A DNA stretch of 64,000 nucleotides from Alphaproteobacteria bacterium (GCA_021776025.1 JAJFGR010000003.1:1-64000), one strand, 5' to 3'; positions 16,750 to 24,806 are shown, counted from the stretch's first letter. Numbers and translations are program-made. Notes: a model not told the origin generated them from the sequence alone.

Positions 16750-17253
16750 ATGAGAAAGCTTTTTTTATGCACGGTTCTCGGCAGCATTCTGTTCATGATA
16801 GCAGGGGTTTCGGCGGAGGTTGCCGATAACTGGCAGGAACTTGAGGAGATATTCAAAGAGGCTGACATCATCCCCGATGGTAAGTTAGATCAGGGAGAAT
16901 TTGATATATATCACCGCGACATCTTTGGGTGGATGGATACAAACCACGACCAAAGGCTAGATCGAAAAGAATGCACCCAAAATTGCACAAAATATTTACT
17001 TAATGCGTGGCATCAGGATAAACAGCGCCAAAGATATATAGATTTGGAATTTTCAAAAACGCCATATAGGTTTGATGCAATCGATATTGATCAAAGCGGT
17101 GATATTGTTGTTTACGAATATATTCTTTTTGGCCGCGAGCGATTCCCTTATTTTGACCATGATAACAACGGTTTTATTGAAAACGTTGAATTTTGTAGCG
17201 CTTATCGCTCATCCATGCCTTGCGATTACACAGAAAAGGAAATACCAAAATGA
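16750..17253 (+). CDS. Secreted EF-hand protein
   Basis: A 167-residue protein with a signal peptide (RKLFLCTVLGSILFMIAGVSA) and several EF-hand-like loops: DTNHDQRLDRKE near 62, DIDQSGDIVVYE near 110 and DHDNNGFIENVE near 135, plus a weak one near 37. These loops supply calcium-binding oxygen ligands at the usual 1, 3, 5, 7 and 12 spacing. Four cysteines (C76, C80, C154, C160 approximately) could form disulfides in the periplasm. Its stop overlaps the next start (ATGA). It may be a periplasmic calcium sensor or buffer within the stress island; the partner is unknown. Confidence 0.8.
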   Translation: MRKLFLCTVLGSILFMIAGVSAEVADNWQELEEIFKEADIIPDGKLDQGEFDIYHRDIFGWMDTNHDQRLDRKECTQNCTKYLLNAWHQDKQRQRYIDLEFSKTPYRFDAIDIDQSGDIVVYEYILFGRERFPYFDHDNNGFIENVEFCSAYRSSMPCDYTEKEIPK

Positions 17254-18107
17254 AAAAAATTCTTCTCGCAACAGACCTCGGCCCATCGTGTGATCGTGCA
17301 ATGGAGCGCGCTTTAAAACTCGCTAAAGAACAAAAAGCAAAACTTTATGTTGTTCACGCACTGCCGGGGTATAAAGCGAAAGCGCTACGCTCAACCCTCA
17401 AACAAGAGGCTGAAAATCTCATCAAAGGGTATCTAGCCGATTACAAAGATGCTGATGATATTGAAGTCATGATTGATGTGGCACAAAATGGCTCCCCCGA
17501 AACGCATATTCTAAATGCCACACAAAAAGTTAAAGCCGATCTCATTATTATGGGCATGCACAGCAAAGCTAAATTCCGCGACATGTTTGTCGGAACGACG
17601 TTAGAGCGAGTTGCACGAAAAATCACAAAACCGCTTTTGATGGTAAAGGATAAGCCGACTGGCCCTTACCAGAGCATTATCACAGGAATTGACTTCGCGC
17701 CTGCATCACGATCTGCGCTCAGAACAGCGATGGAGCTTTCGCCCCATGGTGTTTTTGAACTTATTCATACTTACCAAATTCCCGTTGCCTATCCCGCAAC
17801 AGCGGAACTTGCGCTTGAAACTTATGCCCAAACGGAAAAAGCACAAAACAAAGCTATGATAGCTTTCCTAAACACAGAAGCCGCTTATTTTAAGAAAATA
17901 CATAACGGTCAGCACAAAAAAATTAACGAAAAACTGGTTGAAGGGCCAGCTTATGATATGTTGGTGAAAGATGCCAAAACATGGAAAGCTGACCTTATCG
18001 CGATTGGGGCACATGGAAATGCTATCATAACGCCATCAAAATTAGGAGGTGTTGCAGAGGATATCCTTGCCAACCCACCTTGTGATGTGTTGCTAGTAAG
18101 AGAATAA
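17250..18107 (+). CDS. Tandem universal stress protein (UspA family)
   Basis: A 285-residue protein with two Usp domains (about 1-140 and 148-285). I start it at ATG 17250 inside the previous stop, after AAGGAA; the frame is open 30 bases further. The first domain has GMHSKAKFRDMFVGTTLERVARKITKPLLMV, close to the ATP-binding GxxG-9x-G(S/T) signature with small changes; the second ends GAHGNAIITPSKLGGVAEDILANPPCDVLLV. Usp proteins are cytosolic nucleotide-binding survival factors, often in Anr/Fnr regulons, in line with the box at 16092. Confidence 0.92.
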   Translation: MKKILLATDLGPSCDRAMERALKLAKEQKAKLYVVHALPGYKAKALRSTLKQEAENLIKGYLADYKDADDIEVMIDVAQNGSPETHILNATQKVKADLIIMGMHSKAKFRDMFVGTTLERVARKITKPLLMVKDKPTGPYQSIITGIDFAPASRSALRTAMELSPHGVFELIHTYQIPVAYPATAELALETYAQTEKAQNKAMIAFLNTEAAYFKKIHNGQHKKINEKLVEGPAYDMLVKDAKTWKADLIAIGAHGNAIITPSKLGGVAEDILANPPCDVLLVRE

Positions 18108-18109
18108 CG

Positions 18110-18760
18110 ATGAGCTATGTTCGAAAAGTTATATCCAATCAGGAAAAACTGTTATGTGTCTTTCACGCAAGCTGGAGCTATGTCGCGCAGGGTTTGTTTT
18201 GGTTTGTTGTCTTAACAACGGCTGGACTCATTGTTGATCATTATTTTTACCAATATGTTGGCCCGGATACCTTTTTAAATATTGATCTATGGGCCGTTCA
18301 TTTAGGACTCAAACTGTCGGGCATTTCCATGATTTTTGCTTTTATTGGTTTTGCCGTTTTTTGGACGTTGTTCCTTGTATATATTTCTTCAGAAATTGGC
18401 CTGACAGACCAAAGGGTTATTCACAAAAAGGGATTGATTTTCATTCAAGTCGATCAAGTCGATCTGGAAGACATACGCGCTGAGCAAGTGTTTCATGGTT
18501 GGTTTGGGTGGTTGTTTGGCTATGGCCGTATACGCCTAGATTGCCGCTTCATAAATGATGTCTGGTTGCCGACAATTCCTGATCCCTACAGGCTGGTTAA
18601 AGCGTCCCACAATGCCCGTCTTAAACATCCTTTGATTGAATATGGCGAAGATGAATTTCAAGTAAATTTACAGCGTATAGAAGCGCAAAAAGAAGAAAAA
18701 CAGCGTACATTCCTGAAGCTAAAACGTTTGATGAGGGAACGGTTTCAAAAAGCAGCATGA
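18110..18760 (+). CDS. Membrane protein with bacterial PH domain
   Basis: A 216-residue protein with two TM helices (about 24-45 and 68-92) followed by a bacterial PH-like domain: SSEIGLTDQRVIHKKGLIFIQVDQVDLEDI and FGYGRIRLDCR are the usual strands. The C-terminal 40 residues are a charged coiled-coil-like helix (QRIEAQKEEKQRTFLKLKRL). It starts three bases after the Usp stop, so it ends the operon. PH-like membrane proteins are structural or signalling adapters of unknown substrate. Confidence 0.8.
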   Translation: MSYVRKVISNQEKLLCVFHASWSYVAQGLFWFVVLTTAGLIVDHYFYQYVGPDTFLNIDLWAVHLGLKLSGISMIFAFIGFAVFWTLFLVYISSEIGLTDQRVIHKKGLIFIQVDQVDLEDIRAEQVFHGWFGWLFGYGRIRLDCRFINDVWLPTIPDPYRLVKASHNARLKHPLIEYGEDEFQVNLQRIEAQKEEKQRTFLKLKRLMRERFQKAA

Positions 18761-18770
18761 AAGAATTTTT

Positions 18771-19535
18771 TTAATCCCTTGTGAGCTCTTGAATTAAAGC
18801 CGGATAGTTTTTTGGATCAGCTTTTGTATTTTTTAAAAGTCTTAAAAGTTCAGGGCTGAGGGGTTTGTTTTTTATAGTTTCGACGTCATTGGCCGCTGCA
18901 TGCATTTCCAGATCAAGGTGATATTCTTGCGCCACATCCCAAAGTGAACCGCTGGCGATGAAATGTACGTAAGAGAAATCGTATGAGGGTGCAATGCCCC
19001 TGTATATCTCTTCATAAGCAATCTCCATATAAAGATGTGTGAGCCCTTCATCCACGTCATCCAAATCCAGCTGCACACTTAGGTCATGCTCTTCATGCGC
19101 CGCGTGCTCATCCTCCAGATGATGCTCATGTTCCATGGATATGTTTTTTTGGTGGATATCTTCCAGTTCATCGACGATTTCAGGAGTGTATGCGAAAGTA
19201 GGTTCTGGCTTCTTAATCCGCTGCTGCGGTCTTTGCGCCAATACTGGCCCAGCCGCCACCGCCGGCATCGACCTTCGCTTTAACTTTGCTTCCGTTTTTG
19301 GCTTGGGTTTGGGCGTGAGTTTTGGCTCTGCTTGAGCTTTCTTCTTCGGCTTTGGCCTTGGTTCGACAAAAACATCCACAACGGCTTTCCACCCATCCCC
19401 AACCTTTATTACGCTCTCAACAAAGACGTCGACATGGGCTGCGCCCTCGCTCAAAGCAAGGCTTTCCTCTAGGCAGTGCCCCAACGCCTCACCAGCATCG
19501 TGCGAAGAAGAACCTGTTATATGTTTAGAATACAA
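18771..19535 (-). CDS. Hypothetical protein with Pro/Lys-rich and His-rich linkers
   Basis: A 254-residue protein that I do not recognise. Residues 30-58 (VDVFVESVIKVGDGWKAVVD) form a short beta-rich segment like a small dodecin-type sheet. A basic, proline-rich stretch (about 58-90, repeated PKPK) and a His/Glu-rich stretch (about 132-150, EHEHHLEDEH) follow, and the last 100 residues are acidic and helical. There is no signal peptide. The His-rich part could bind metal. It is divergent from the Crp/Fnr gene, and the two share the box at 19604. Confidence 0.6.
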   Translation of the reverse strand: MYSKHITGSSSHDAGEALGHCLEESLALSEGAAHVDVFVESVIKVGDGWKAVVDVFVEPRPKPKKKAQAEPKLTPKPKPKTEAKLKRRSMPAVAAGPVLAQRPQQRIKKPEPTFAYTPEIVDELEDIHQKNISMEHEHHLEDEHAAHEEHDLSVQLDLDDVDEGLTHLYMEIAYEEIYRGIAPSYDFSYVHFIASGSLWDVAQEYHLDLEMHAAANDVETIKNKPLSPELLRLLKNTKADPKNYPALIQELTRD

Positions 19536-19603
19536 TGTTTAACGTCCTTTTTTATGTATAAAAACCACTTGGTGAGAGTGTAAATTGTTTTTTGTTTGTC
19601 GTT

Positions 19604-19617
19604 TTGACCAAAGTCAA
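19604..19617. promoter_or_regulatory. Fnr-type box variant between regulator and hypothetical gene
   Basis: TTGACCAAAGTCAA is a perfect palindrome of the TTGAC-N4-GTCAA variant. It lies 85 bp before the Crp/Fnr start and 75 bp before the divergent gene at 19535. Autoregulation by the adjacent regulator is inferred. Confidence 0.7.
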
Positions 19618-19695
19618 GAAATAAAAATCTTGCCATAATTTGCAAAATTCCGCTAAAAACCCTATAAACGCCATAGTTTCATAAAGGATATTGCG

Positions 19696-20454
19696 ATGAC
19701 TACCCTGCAACCCCGTACTGAACAGTTTCTGCGCAGCTTGCTGTTTTTCAGCGGCTTGCCGGAAAATGACGTGCGCACGTTTTTAGATGCCGGAACTATT
19801 CACAGCTACTCCAAAAATCAGCATTTATATTTCCATGGCGACCGCGCCGAAACATTGTTTATTGTCCTTGGCGGCTGCGTAAAAACCTACAGCCAAACCA
19901 TTGAAGGCGAAGAATCCGTGATTGCTCTTGTCACGAAAGGCAATATGGTCGGTGAGGCAGCGATCTTTGATGGTGCGATATATCCGTTCTCTGCGTGTGC
20001 AACAGAAGAGTGTGAAGTTTTTGAGCTCAATGCCGCGTTGCTGAAAAGCCATGCAAAAACCAACCCCGAATTAGCGGTCAAAATTATGAGCATCTTGGCC
20101 GATGAGGTTATCGATTTACAACATGGCAAAGAACAGATGGCGATTATGAGCGCGCCGCAGCGCGTTGGCTGTATGCTTTTAAAGCTGTCTAGCGACATGA
20201 TTGGCAAGGGTGGAACGTTTACGCTACCTTACGATAAATCCCTAGCCGCCTCTAATTTAGGGATAAAACCGGAAACGTTCTCGCGGGCGTTGAAAGAATT
20301 GAAAGACTACGGCGTGAGCGTCAAAGGCTCAGAGGTCACAATTGAGAATTTCGAACGCCTATCCGAGCATTCCTGCGTACATTGTTCATCATTGGGCGGG
20401 ACATGTCGCAGCGATAAAAGGTTTCCTGAAGATCAAACAAAGAAGTCTGCCTAA
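19696..20454 (+). CDS. Crp/Fnr-family regulator with C-terminal cysteines
   Basis: A 252-residue regulator: cyclic-nucleotide-type beta barrel (about 20-130), dimer helix, and winged helix (about 160-222). The recognition helix reads KPETFSRALKEL, with E193, S196 and R197 in the ExxSR pattern that reads TTGAT half-sites in Fnr and Anr. The N-terminal cysteine cluster that holds the iron-sulfur centre of true Fnr is missing. Instead the C-terminus has C227, C230 and C237 (CVHCSSLGGTC). It may sense through heme or NO like Dnr, or through these cysteines. It is the natural controller of the five boxes nearby. Confidence 0.9.
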   Translation: MTTLQPRTEQFLRSLLFFSGLPENDVRTFLDAGTIHSYSKNQHLYFHGDRAETLFIVLGGCVKTYSQTIEGEESVIALVTKGNMVGEAAIFDGAIYPFSACATEECEVFELNAALLKSHAKTNPELAVKIMSILADEVIDLQHGKEQMAIMSAPQRVGCMLLKLSSDMIGKGGTFTLPYDKSLAASNLGIKPETFSRALKELKDYGVSVKGSEVTIENFERLSEHSCVHCSSLGGTCRSDKRFPEDQTKKSA

Positions 20455-20963
20455 AACCAGAGAATATCATCAAGCGCTTTGCGCAAATCGAACGTACTCA
20501 ACTTCGTTAAATCCTTATCAATCTCCGCAGCAATGCGTCCTTGCACAGGATTGCTGATAACGCTCCGTAATTCTCCCAAGGTTCTGGGCGATGCAACCAA
20601 AATGAGGCGGTCAAATACATCCATACTTTCCGCAGCATCCAGCCACTCCGCCAAATCACGAACAAAAGACAACTCTTCCTGACGGCTGGCTGCCATATGC
20701 GGCTCAAATTTATGTTGGACGGTGCTGCCAGCAGCGCTAGCCATGCGGCCCATAGATCTATTGCTGAGTTCGATTACAGTAAGCTCCTCTGGCCTAGCTT
20801 CACCGATAGATTCCAAATGACCATCATCTTTCCTGAAGATTTTTGCTACGCCTTCATCGGCGACAAGAATCCATATGCGCGGCGCTCTGCGGCCATGCCA
20901 TAGTTTGAATTTCTCTTTAAACGCTGTTAAGCCTTGGTCAGCTATACGGCCTGTAAGTTTCAT
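20451..20963 (-). CDS. Host-attachment-family protein (bacterial Rf1/eRF1-like fold)
   Basis: A 170-residue protein of the family annotated as protein required for attachment to host cells. Typical are WILVADEGVAKIF near residue 30, the HKFEPHMAA segment in the middle, and DRLILVASPRTLGELR near 125. Such proteins are distant relatives of archaeal/eukaryotic release factor 1 domains and are common in stress loci; the attachment label is historical. It lies downstream of Hsp20 on the same strand, separated by a strong hairpin, and it is convergent with the Crp/Fnr gene, overlapping its stop. Confidence 0.85.
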   Translation of the reverse strand: MKLTGRIADQGLTAFKEKFKLWHGRRAPRIWILVADEGVAKIFRKDDGHLESIGEARPEELTVIELSNRSMGRMASAAGSTVQHKFEPHMAASRQEELSFVRDLAEWLDAAESMDVFDRLILVASPRTLGELRSVISNPVQGRIAAEIDKDLTKLSTFDLRKALDDILWF

Positions 20964-20984
20964 TTTTAACCTTTCTAAAAAAGT

Positions 20985-21022
20985 AGAAAGGCCGGAAGTG
21001 TGTGGAGAGATCCGGCCTTTCT
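20985..21022 (-). terminator. Strong hairpin between hsp20 and host-attachment gene
   Basis: AGAAAGGCCGGA and TCCGGCCTTTCT form a perfect 12-bp stem with a 14-base loop. On the minus strand it is followed by a T-rich run (TCTACTTTTTTAG). It lies 25 bp after the hsp20 stop and 22 bp before the next start. It is either a terminator or a partial attenuator that lowers expression of the downstream gene. Confidence 0.8.
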
Positions 21023-21047
21023 TTCAGTTGAGACAAGGAACTCGTAT

Positions 21048-21548
21048 TTAAGCGGCTTTCTTAATTTGCAATTTCTTCGGCTTTTCTACCGCCTCGGCTT
21101 TTTTAGGCACTTCAATGCTCAAAACACCGTTTCTAAAAATCGCATCGGCTTCATCACAATTGGCTGTTTCCGGCAAAGCGATTGTGCGCTGGAAAGAACC
21201 ATAAGAGGTTTCACGGCGGAGATAGTTCTCATCCTTCTCCTCTGTTTCTTCCTGTTTTTCGCCCTTGATGGTTAAAAAGCCGTCAGTGACAGAAATTTCA
21301 ACATCTTCCGGCTGCATACCCGCCAATTCAACTTTCACCTTAAAGTCTTTATCATTCTCAATGATGTCGACCGCCGGAAAGGCTTGTTCCTGCGCCCAGG
21401 ACGGCATATGCACATTGCCAAAGAAGTCCTGAAATAGATGGTCCATGTCGTCGTGCATGTTCAATAATGAACGCTCAAAACGATTGCGCTGTTGCCGCAC
21501 AGGTACATTTGATGATCGGTTCCAATGTATAAGTTCACTCAAGGTCAT
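21048..21548 (-). CDS. Hsp20/small heat shock protein
   Basis: A 166-residue small chaperone. The alpha-crystallin domain (about 60-155) has the family strands FPAVDIIENDKDFKVKVELAGM, GFLTIKGEKQ, YGSFQRTIALP and FRNGVLSIEVPK. The C-terminal tail is basic (KKLQIKKAA). I start it at ATG 21548 because AAGGAG lies nine bases upstream; the open frame to 21626 would cross the Fnr-type box. Small heat shock proteins hold unfolding proteins and are known members of Anr/Fnr-type regulons. The box at 21613 supports this here. Confidence 0.92.
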   Translation of the reverse strand: MTLSELIHWNRSSNVPVRQQRNRFERSLLNMHDDMDHLFQDFFGNVHMPSWAQEQAFPAVDIIENDKDFKVKVELAGMQPEDVEISVTDGFLTIKGEKQEETEEKDENYLRRETSYGSFQRTIALPETANCDEADAIFRNGVLSIEVPKKAEAVEKPKKLQIKKAA

Positions 21549-21612
21549 GATCTTTCTCCTTTTCAAATTAAATTTGATGAATAAACCAGAACACAGAGCG
21601 TTGAAACAGGTT

Positions 21613-21626
21613 TTGATAAAAATCAA
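21613..21626. promoter_or_regulatory. Fnr/Anr-type box upstream of hsp20
   Basis: TTGATAAAAATCAA, identical to the box at 16092, centred 71 bp before the hsp20 start. It is the last of the five boxes and lies just inside the Leu-type fragment at 21707. Confidence 0.82.
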
Positions 21627-21706
21627 GAAAGTGAAAAAAGTAAAATATTGTCCATAGACTTCATACTATGCCACCTGCTTTTGGCTGCTTCTGAATATAG
21701 GGGGAA

Positions 21707-21764
21707 TGGTGGGCCTGGCCGGACTTGAACGCTCGTGTTACGGACAACATATTTTAAGTCAGGT
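21707..21764 (-). repeat. tRNA-Leu-type 3' fragment E (putative att site)
   Basis: On the minus strand: CTTAAAATATG, GTTGTCCGTA, T-arm GCGTTCAAGTCCGGCC and acceptor GGCCCACCA. The 5' half is missing. It has the same orientation as fragments D (10291) and F (24747). D and E bracket the 11-kb stress island; E and F bracket the sigma/vWA pair. Confidence 0.7.
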
Positions 21765-21901
21765 GATACTTGAGAGCGTAGGCATTTCTATGATTTTCGT
21801 AATTTTGGGCCTATAAAGTTAGGCGTGGTTGTGAACTACATCTTTAATTTTTTTCCAAGGAAACTATAGTAAGTGTCGTCTTATCTATTAAAGGAGCGTC
21901 A

Positions 21902-22438
21902 ATGGACGACCCAGAAGATAAACAGCTTATTGCCACAGCCCGTTCGGGCGATGCCAAAGCCTTTGAGGATTTGGTCAATAAGTACTATGGAGACATGTTT
22001 AAAATGGCTTTCAAATGGTGCGGCAATAAAAATGACGCGGAAGACATCACGCAAGATGCCTGTATCAAGCTGGCACGCGGCCTTGATAGTTTTAAAGGCA
22101 ATTCAGCGTTTACGAGTTGGCTTTATCGTTTGGTTATCAACGCCGGTAAGGATTGGTACAAAAAGCAAAGCCGCCACCCTTCAAACCCGGATGAGCTGGA
22201 AATAGTTCCAGCGAAGAGTAAAAGCGAAGATCAGCTCTATGCCAAGCAGGTTCTTGAGGCTGTTTATGAGCTTCCCGAAGGTGAAAAAGATGCACTTATA
22301 CTGGTGATGAGTGAGGGGTTATCTCATAAGGAAGCCGGGAAAGTTCTGGGTTGTAAAGAAAGCACAGTGTCATGGCGCATTCATGAAGCACGCAAGAAAT
22401 TAAGCGCTCAATTTGAAAAGGAGCAGAGCTATGGATGA
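21902..22438 (+). CDS. ECF-type RNA polymerase sigma factor
   Basis: A 178-residue sigma-70 factor with region 2 (about 20-90; WCGNKNDAEDITQDACIKLARGLDSF) and region 4 (about 120-170; GLSHKEAGKVLGCKESTVSWRIHEARKKL). AAAGGAG precedes ATG 21902. Its stop overlaps the vWA gene start, so the two are co-translated. The N-terminus of the downstream membrane protein has the look of an anti-sigma domain, so the sigma factor is probably held at the membrane by its operon partner until a signal arrives. Confidence 0.93.
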   Translation: MDDPEDKQLIATARSGDAKAFEDLVNKYYGDMFKMAFKWCGNKNDAEDITQDACIKLARGLDSFKGNSAFTSWLYRLVINAGKDWYKKQSRHPSNPDELEIVPAKSKSEDQLYAKQVLEAVYELPEGEKDALILVMSEGLSHKEAGKVLGCKESTVSWRIHEARKKLSAQFEKEQSYG

Positions 22439-24539
22439 GGCACAGCTAAAGAAAATAATGGAGAATATGGAGACTCCGGAAGCCGATCAGAACGCACAAA
22501 AACGCGCTGTAAACGTTGCTATGTCTGAATTTCAGGACTATCAGAATAAAAAATCAAAAAAATTCCAAGGATTTTCGTTTTTCTCTCGTCTTATGGGTAA
22601 TAGCAACTCAAAAGACAGGAGAAATACAATGGAACAACGTAGCCATAAAAAACTTTTACAAGGAACCGCCATGCTTGTTGCAGGCGTGAGCTTGTTTGCA
22701 TTACCAATCGCCTTTGAACAAATGTCACAAACCGTTGGCACAGGTGTCACAGTCGATAGCGTTCAACTAAAAAAAGTACATTTTGAAACTGATGTTGACG
22801 TCGCACAAGCGCCCCAAAAGAGCAAACCAAAAGAGCTTAATAGAAGTAGAAACGAAAATATCGTCGTTGCGGATATGGCCTTTGAGGCAGAAGAATCTGT
22901 TGTCGAAGGATTAAGCGCCTTGTCAGCTCCTGCAACTGCGCCCGTTGGTATTGTCAGTATGAAAGAGGGCAAGAAAGCCAAAGGCCGTATGAAGGCGCAA
23001 CAAGGCGTTGTCGCCGGATTTGCCGAGGGCAGCCGTGCCTCGAGCCTCATGATTGCTCCTCCCGACATTATGCCTGCGCCGTCTTATAAAGATGTTGGTC
23101 GTGACAAGTTTGAGGATTTTAAAATCAATCCGATTAAATTGGTCGGTGCAGAGCCGGTCTCGACCTTCTCTGTTGATGTTGATACGGCGTCTTATAGCTT
23201 TATGCGCCGTCAATTGAACAATGGCGTCTTGCCACAAAAAGATGCCGTGCGGGTGGAAGAGCTGATCAATTACTTTGATTATAATTACCCGATGCCCGAA
23301 AGCCGTGAGCAGCCTTTTAAACCCACAGTGTCGATTACACCTAGCCCATGGGCCGAAGGTAAAAAGCTGATGCATATTGGTATCAAAGGCTTTGATATTC
23401 AAGGCGATCGTCCAAAAAGTAATCTGGTGTTTTTGCTCGACACGTCGGGTTCCATGAATTCACCGGATAAGCTTCCGTTGGTGAAAAACTCACTGAAGAT
23501 GATGCTTGATAACATGAATGCAAACGATACGATTTCTATCGTTGTTTATGCAGGGTCTGCCGGTACGGTTTTGGAGCCAACCAAAGCCAGAGAAAAACGC
23601 AAAATTATCGCGGCGCTGGACCGTTTAAGCGCGGGCGGCTCCACGGCTGGCGCGGCTGGAATTAATCTGGCTTACCAATTGGCCGAGGAAAATTTCGACG
23701 AAGAAGCCGTCAACCGCGTTATTCTGGCTACCGATGGTGATTTCAATGTCGGCATTACCAACAATGAAGAGCTGAAGGATTTTGTTGAGCGTAAGCGCAA
23801 AACCGGCATCTTTCTTTCTGTGCTTGGCTTTGGTCAGGGCAATTATAATGATCACATGATGCAAACGTTGGCACAGAACGGCAATGGCGTTGCGGCTTAC
23901 ATTGATAACCTTAATGAAGCGCGCAAGGTGCTTGTTGAAGAAGCCACTTCGTCGCTTTTCACAATTGCCAAGGACGTGAAAATTCAGGTCGAGTTCAATC
24001 CAAAGGCTGTATCTGAATACCGTTTAATTGGCTATGAAACGCGTGCACTGAACCGTGAAGACTTTAATAATGACAAAGTTGATGCGGGTGATATTGGTGC
24101 GGGCCACACCGTGACGGCGATCTACGAGTTCACGCCTGTGGGTAGCGAAAATGTTAGCGTTGATCCTCTGCGTTATGGTGAAGTCGAAGAAAAAGCTGTC
24201 ATGACGAATATGAACAGTGAATATGCCTTTCTTAAGATGCGTTATAAATTGCCGAAGGAGAGTAAATCCAAATTCATCACCACGCCAATCACAGATGAGA
24301 ATGATATCACTGGCGTATTCTTTGAAGATCCGACTATTCTGCATGACATAGACTTCGCCACCGCCGTAGCCGGGTTCGGCCAAATCCTCAAAGGCGGGCA
24401 ATATACAGGAGATTTCACTTACGATGATGTCATTAAACTGGCTCAAAGCAGCAAAGGGGAAGATAATTTTGGCTACCGCGCTGAATTTATAAATCTTGTC
24501 CGTTTGGCAAAGTCGGCGAGTGATATGCAGCCACGTTAA
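22431..24539 (+). CDS. Membrane-anchored vWA protein (YfbK-like) with anti-sigma-like N-terminus
   Basis: A 702-residue protein, started at ATG 22431 because AAAAGGAG is just upstream. A cytosolic N-terminus of about 70 residues precedes one TM helix (LLQGTAMLVAGVSLFALPIA). The vWF_N-type segment (about 220-310; FSVDVDTASYSFMRRQLN), the vWA domain with the MIDAS motif DTSGSMNSPDK near 337, and the C-terminal DUF3520-type region follow. YfbK-like proteins are periplasmic metal-binding adhesion or complex-assembly factors of unclear role. Fusion of a sigma-binding segment to the vWA part in an ECF operon suggests a surface-sensing switch; that is inference. Confidence 0.88.
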   Translation: MDEAQLKKIMENMETPEADQNAQKRAVNVAMSEFQDYQNKKSKKFQGFSFFSRLMGNSNSKDRRNTMEQRSHKKLLQGTAMLVAGVSLFALPIAFEQMSQTVGTGVTVDSVQLKKVHFETDVDVAQAPQKSKPKELNRSRNENIVVADMAFEAEESVVEGLSALSAPATAPVGIVSMKEGKKAKGRMKAQQGVVAGFAEGSRASSLMIAPPDIMPAPSYKDVGRDKFEDFKINPIKLVGAEPVSTFSVDVDTASYSFMRRQLNNGVLPQKDAVRVEELINYFDYNYPMPESREQPFKPTVSITPSPWAEGKKLMHIGIKGFDIQGDRPKSNLVFLLDTSGSMNSPDKLPLVKNSLKMMLDNMNANDTISIVVYAGSAGTVLEPTKAREKRKIIAALDRLSAGGSTAGAAGINLAYQLAEENFDEEAVNRVILATDGDFNVGITNNEELKDFVERKRKTGIFLSVLGFGQGNYNDHMMQTLAQNGNGVAAYIDNLNEARKVLVEEATSSLFTIAKDVKIQVEFNPKAVSEYRLIGYETRALNREDFNNDKVDAGDIGAGHTVTAIYEFTPVGSENVSVDPLRYGEVEEKAVMTNMNSEYAFLKMRYKLPKESKSKFITTPITDENDITGVFFEDPTILHDIDFATAVAGFGQILKGGQYTGDFTYDDVIKLAQSSKGEDNFGYRAEFINLVRLAKSASDMQPR

Positions 24540-24596
24540 AATCAGAAAGCCTTAGGTTCAATCGTGCCGGCTGGCGGTGTAGAAGGAGAAGTTTAA

Positions 24597-24740
24597 ATGA
24601 GTAACAAGAATATTAAAATTAGACCACTGCTGGGAACGTTTGAGTTAGCGCTGTTTTTACCAGCCGGAGCGCTTCGTTTTCCAAAAACAAAAAAACAGCG
24701 TCATTTTCTTTTCTTATTCCGTTTGCTTTTAAGGGATTAG
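24597..24740 (+). CDS. Small basic hypothetical ORF after vWA gene
   Basis: 47 codons from ATG 24597, with AGAAGGAGAA ten bases upstream. The product is hydrophobic in the middle (LLGTFELALFLPAGALRF) and basic at the end (KTKKQRHFLFLFRLLLRD). The stop lies seven bases before Leu-type fragment F. It could be a small membrane peptide or a gene cut off by the element junction. No family recognised. Confidence 0.4.
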   Translation: MSNKNIKIRPLLGTFELALFLPAGALRFPKTKKQRHFLFLFRLLLRD

Positions 24741-24746
24741 ATTTAA

Positions 24747-24806
24747 TGGTGGGCTTGGCCGGACTTGAACGCCCGGGTCCATACGGATAACAGATTTTAA
24801 GTCAGA
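24747..24806 (-). repeat. tRNA-Leu-type 3' fragment F (putative att site)
   Basis: Minus-strand 3' end with CTTAAAATCTGTTATCCG, T-arm GCGTTCAAGTCCGGCC and acceptor AAGCCCACCA. Its acceptor is closest to that of E. The 5' side of the anticodon stem reads TCTGA and cannot pair properly with TCTGT, so the fragment starts in the anticodon stem. Confidence 0.7.

Noticed and set aside
10291..21764. Prophage or conjugative element
   Set aside because: No structural phage genes, relaxase, integrase or transfer genes are present; the genes are metabolic and stress functions.
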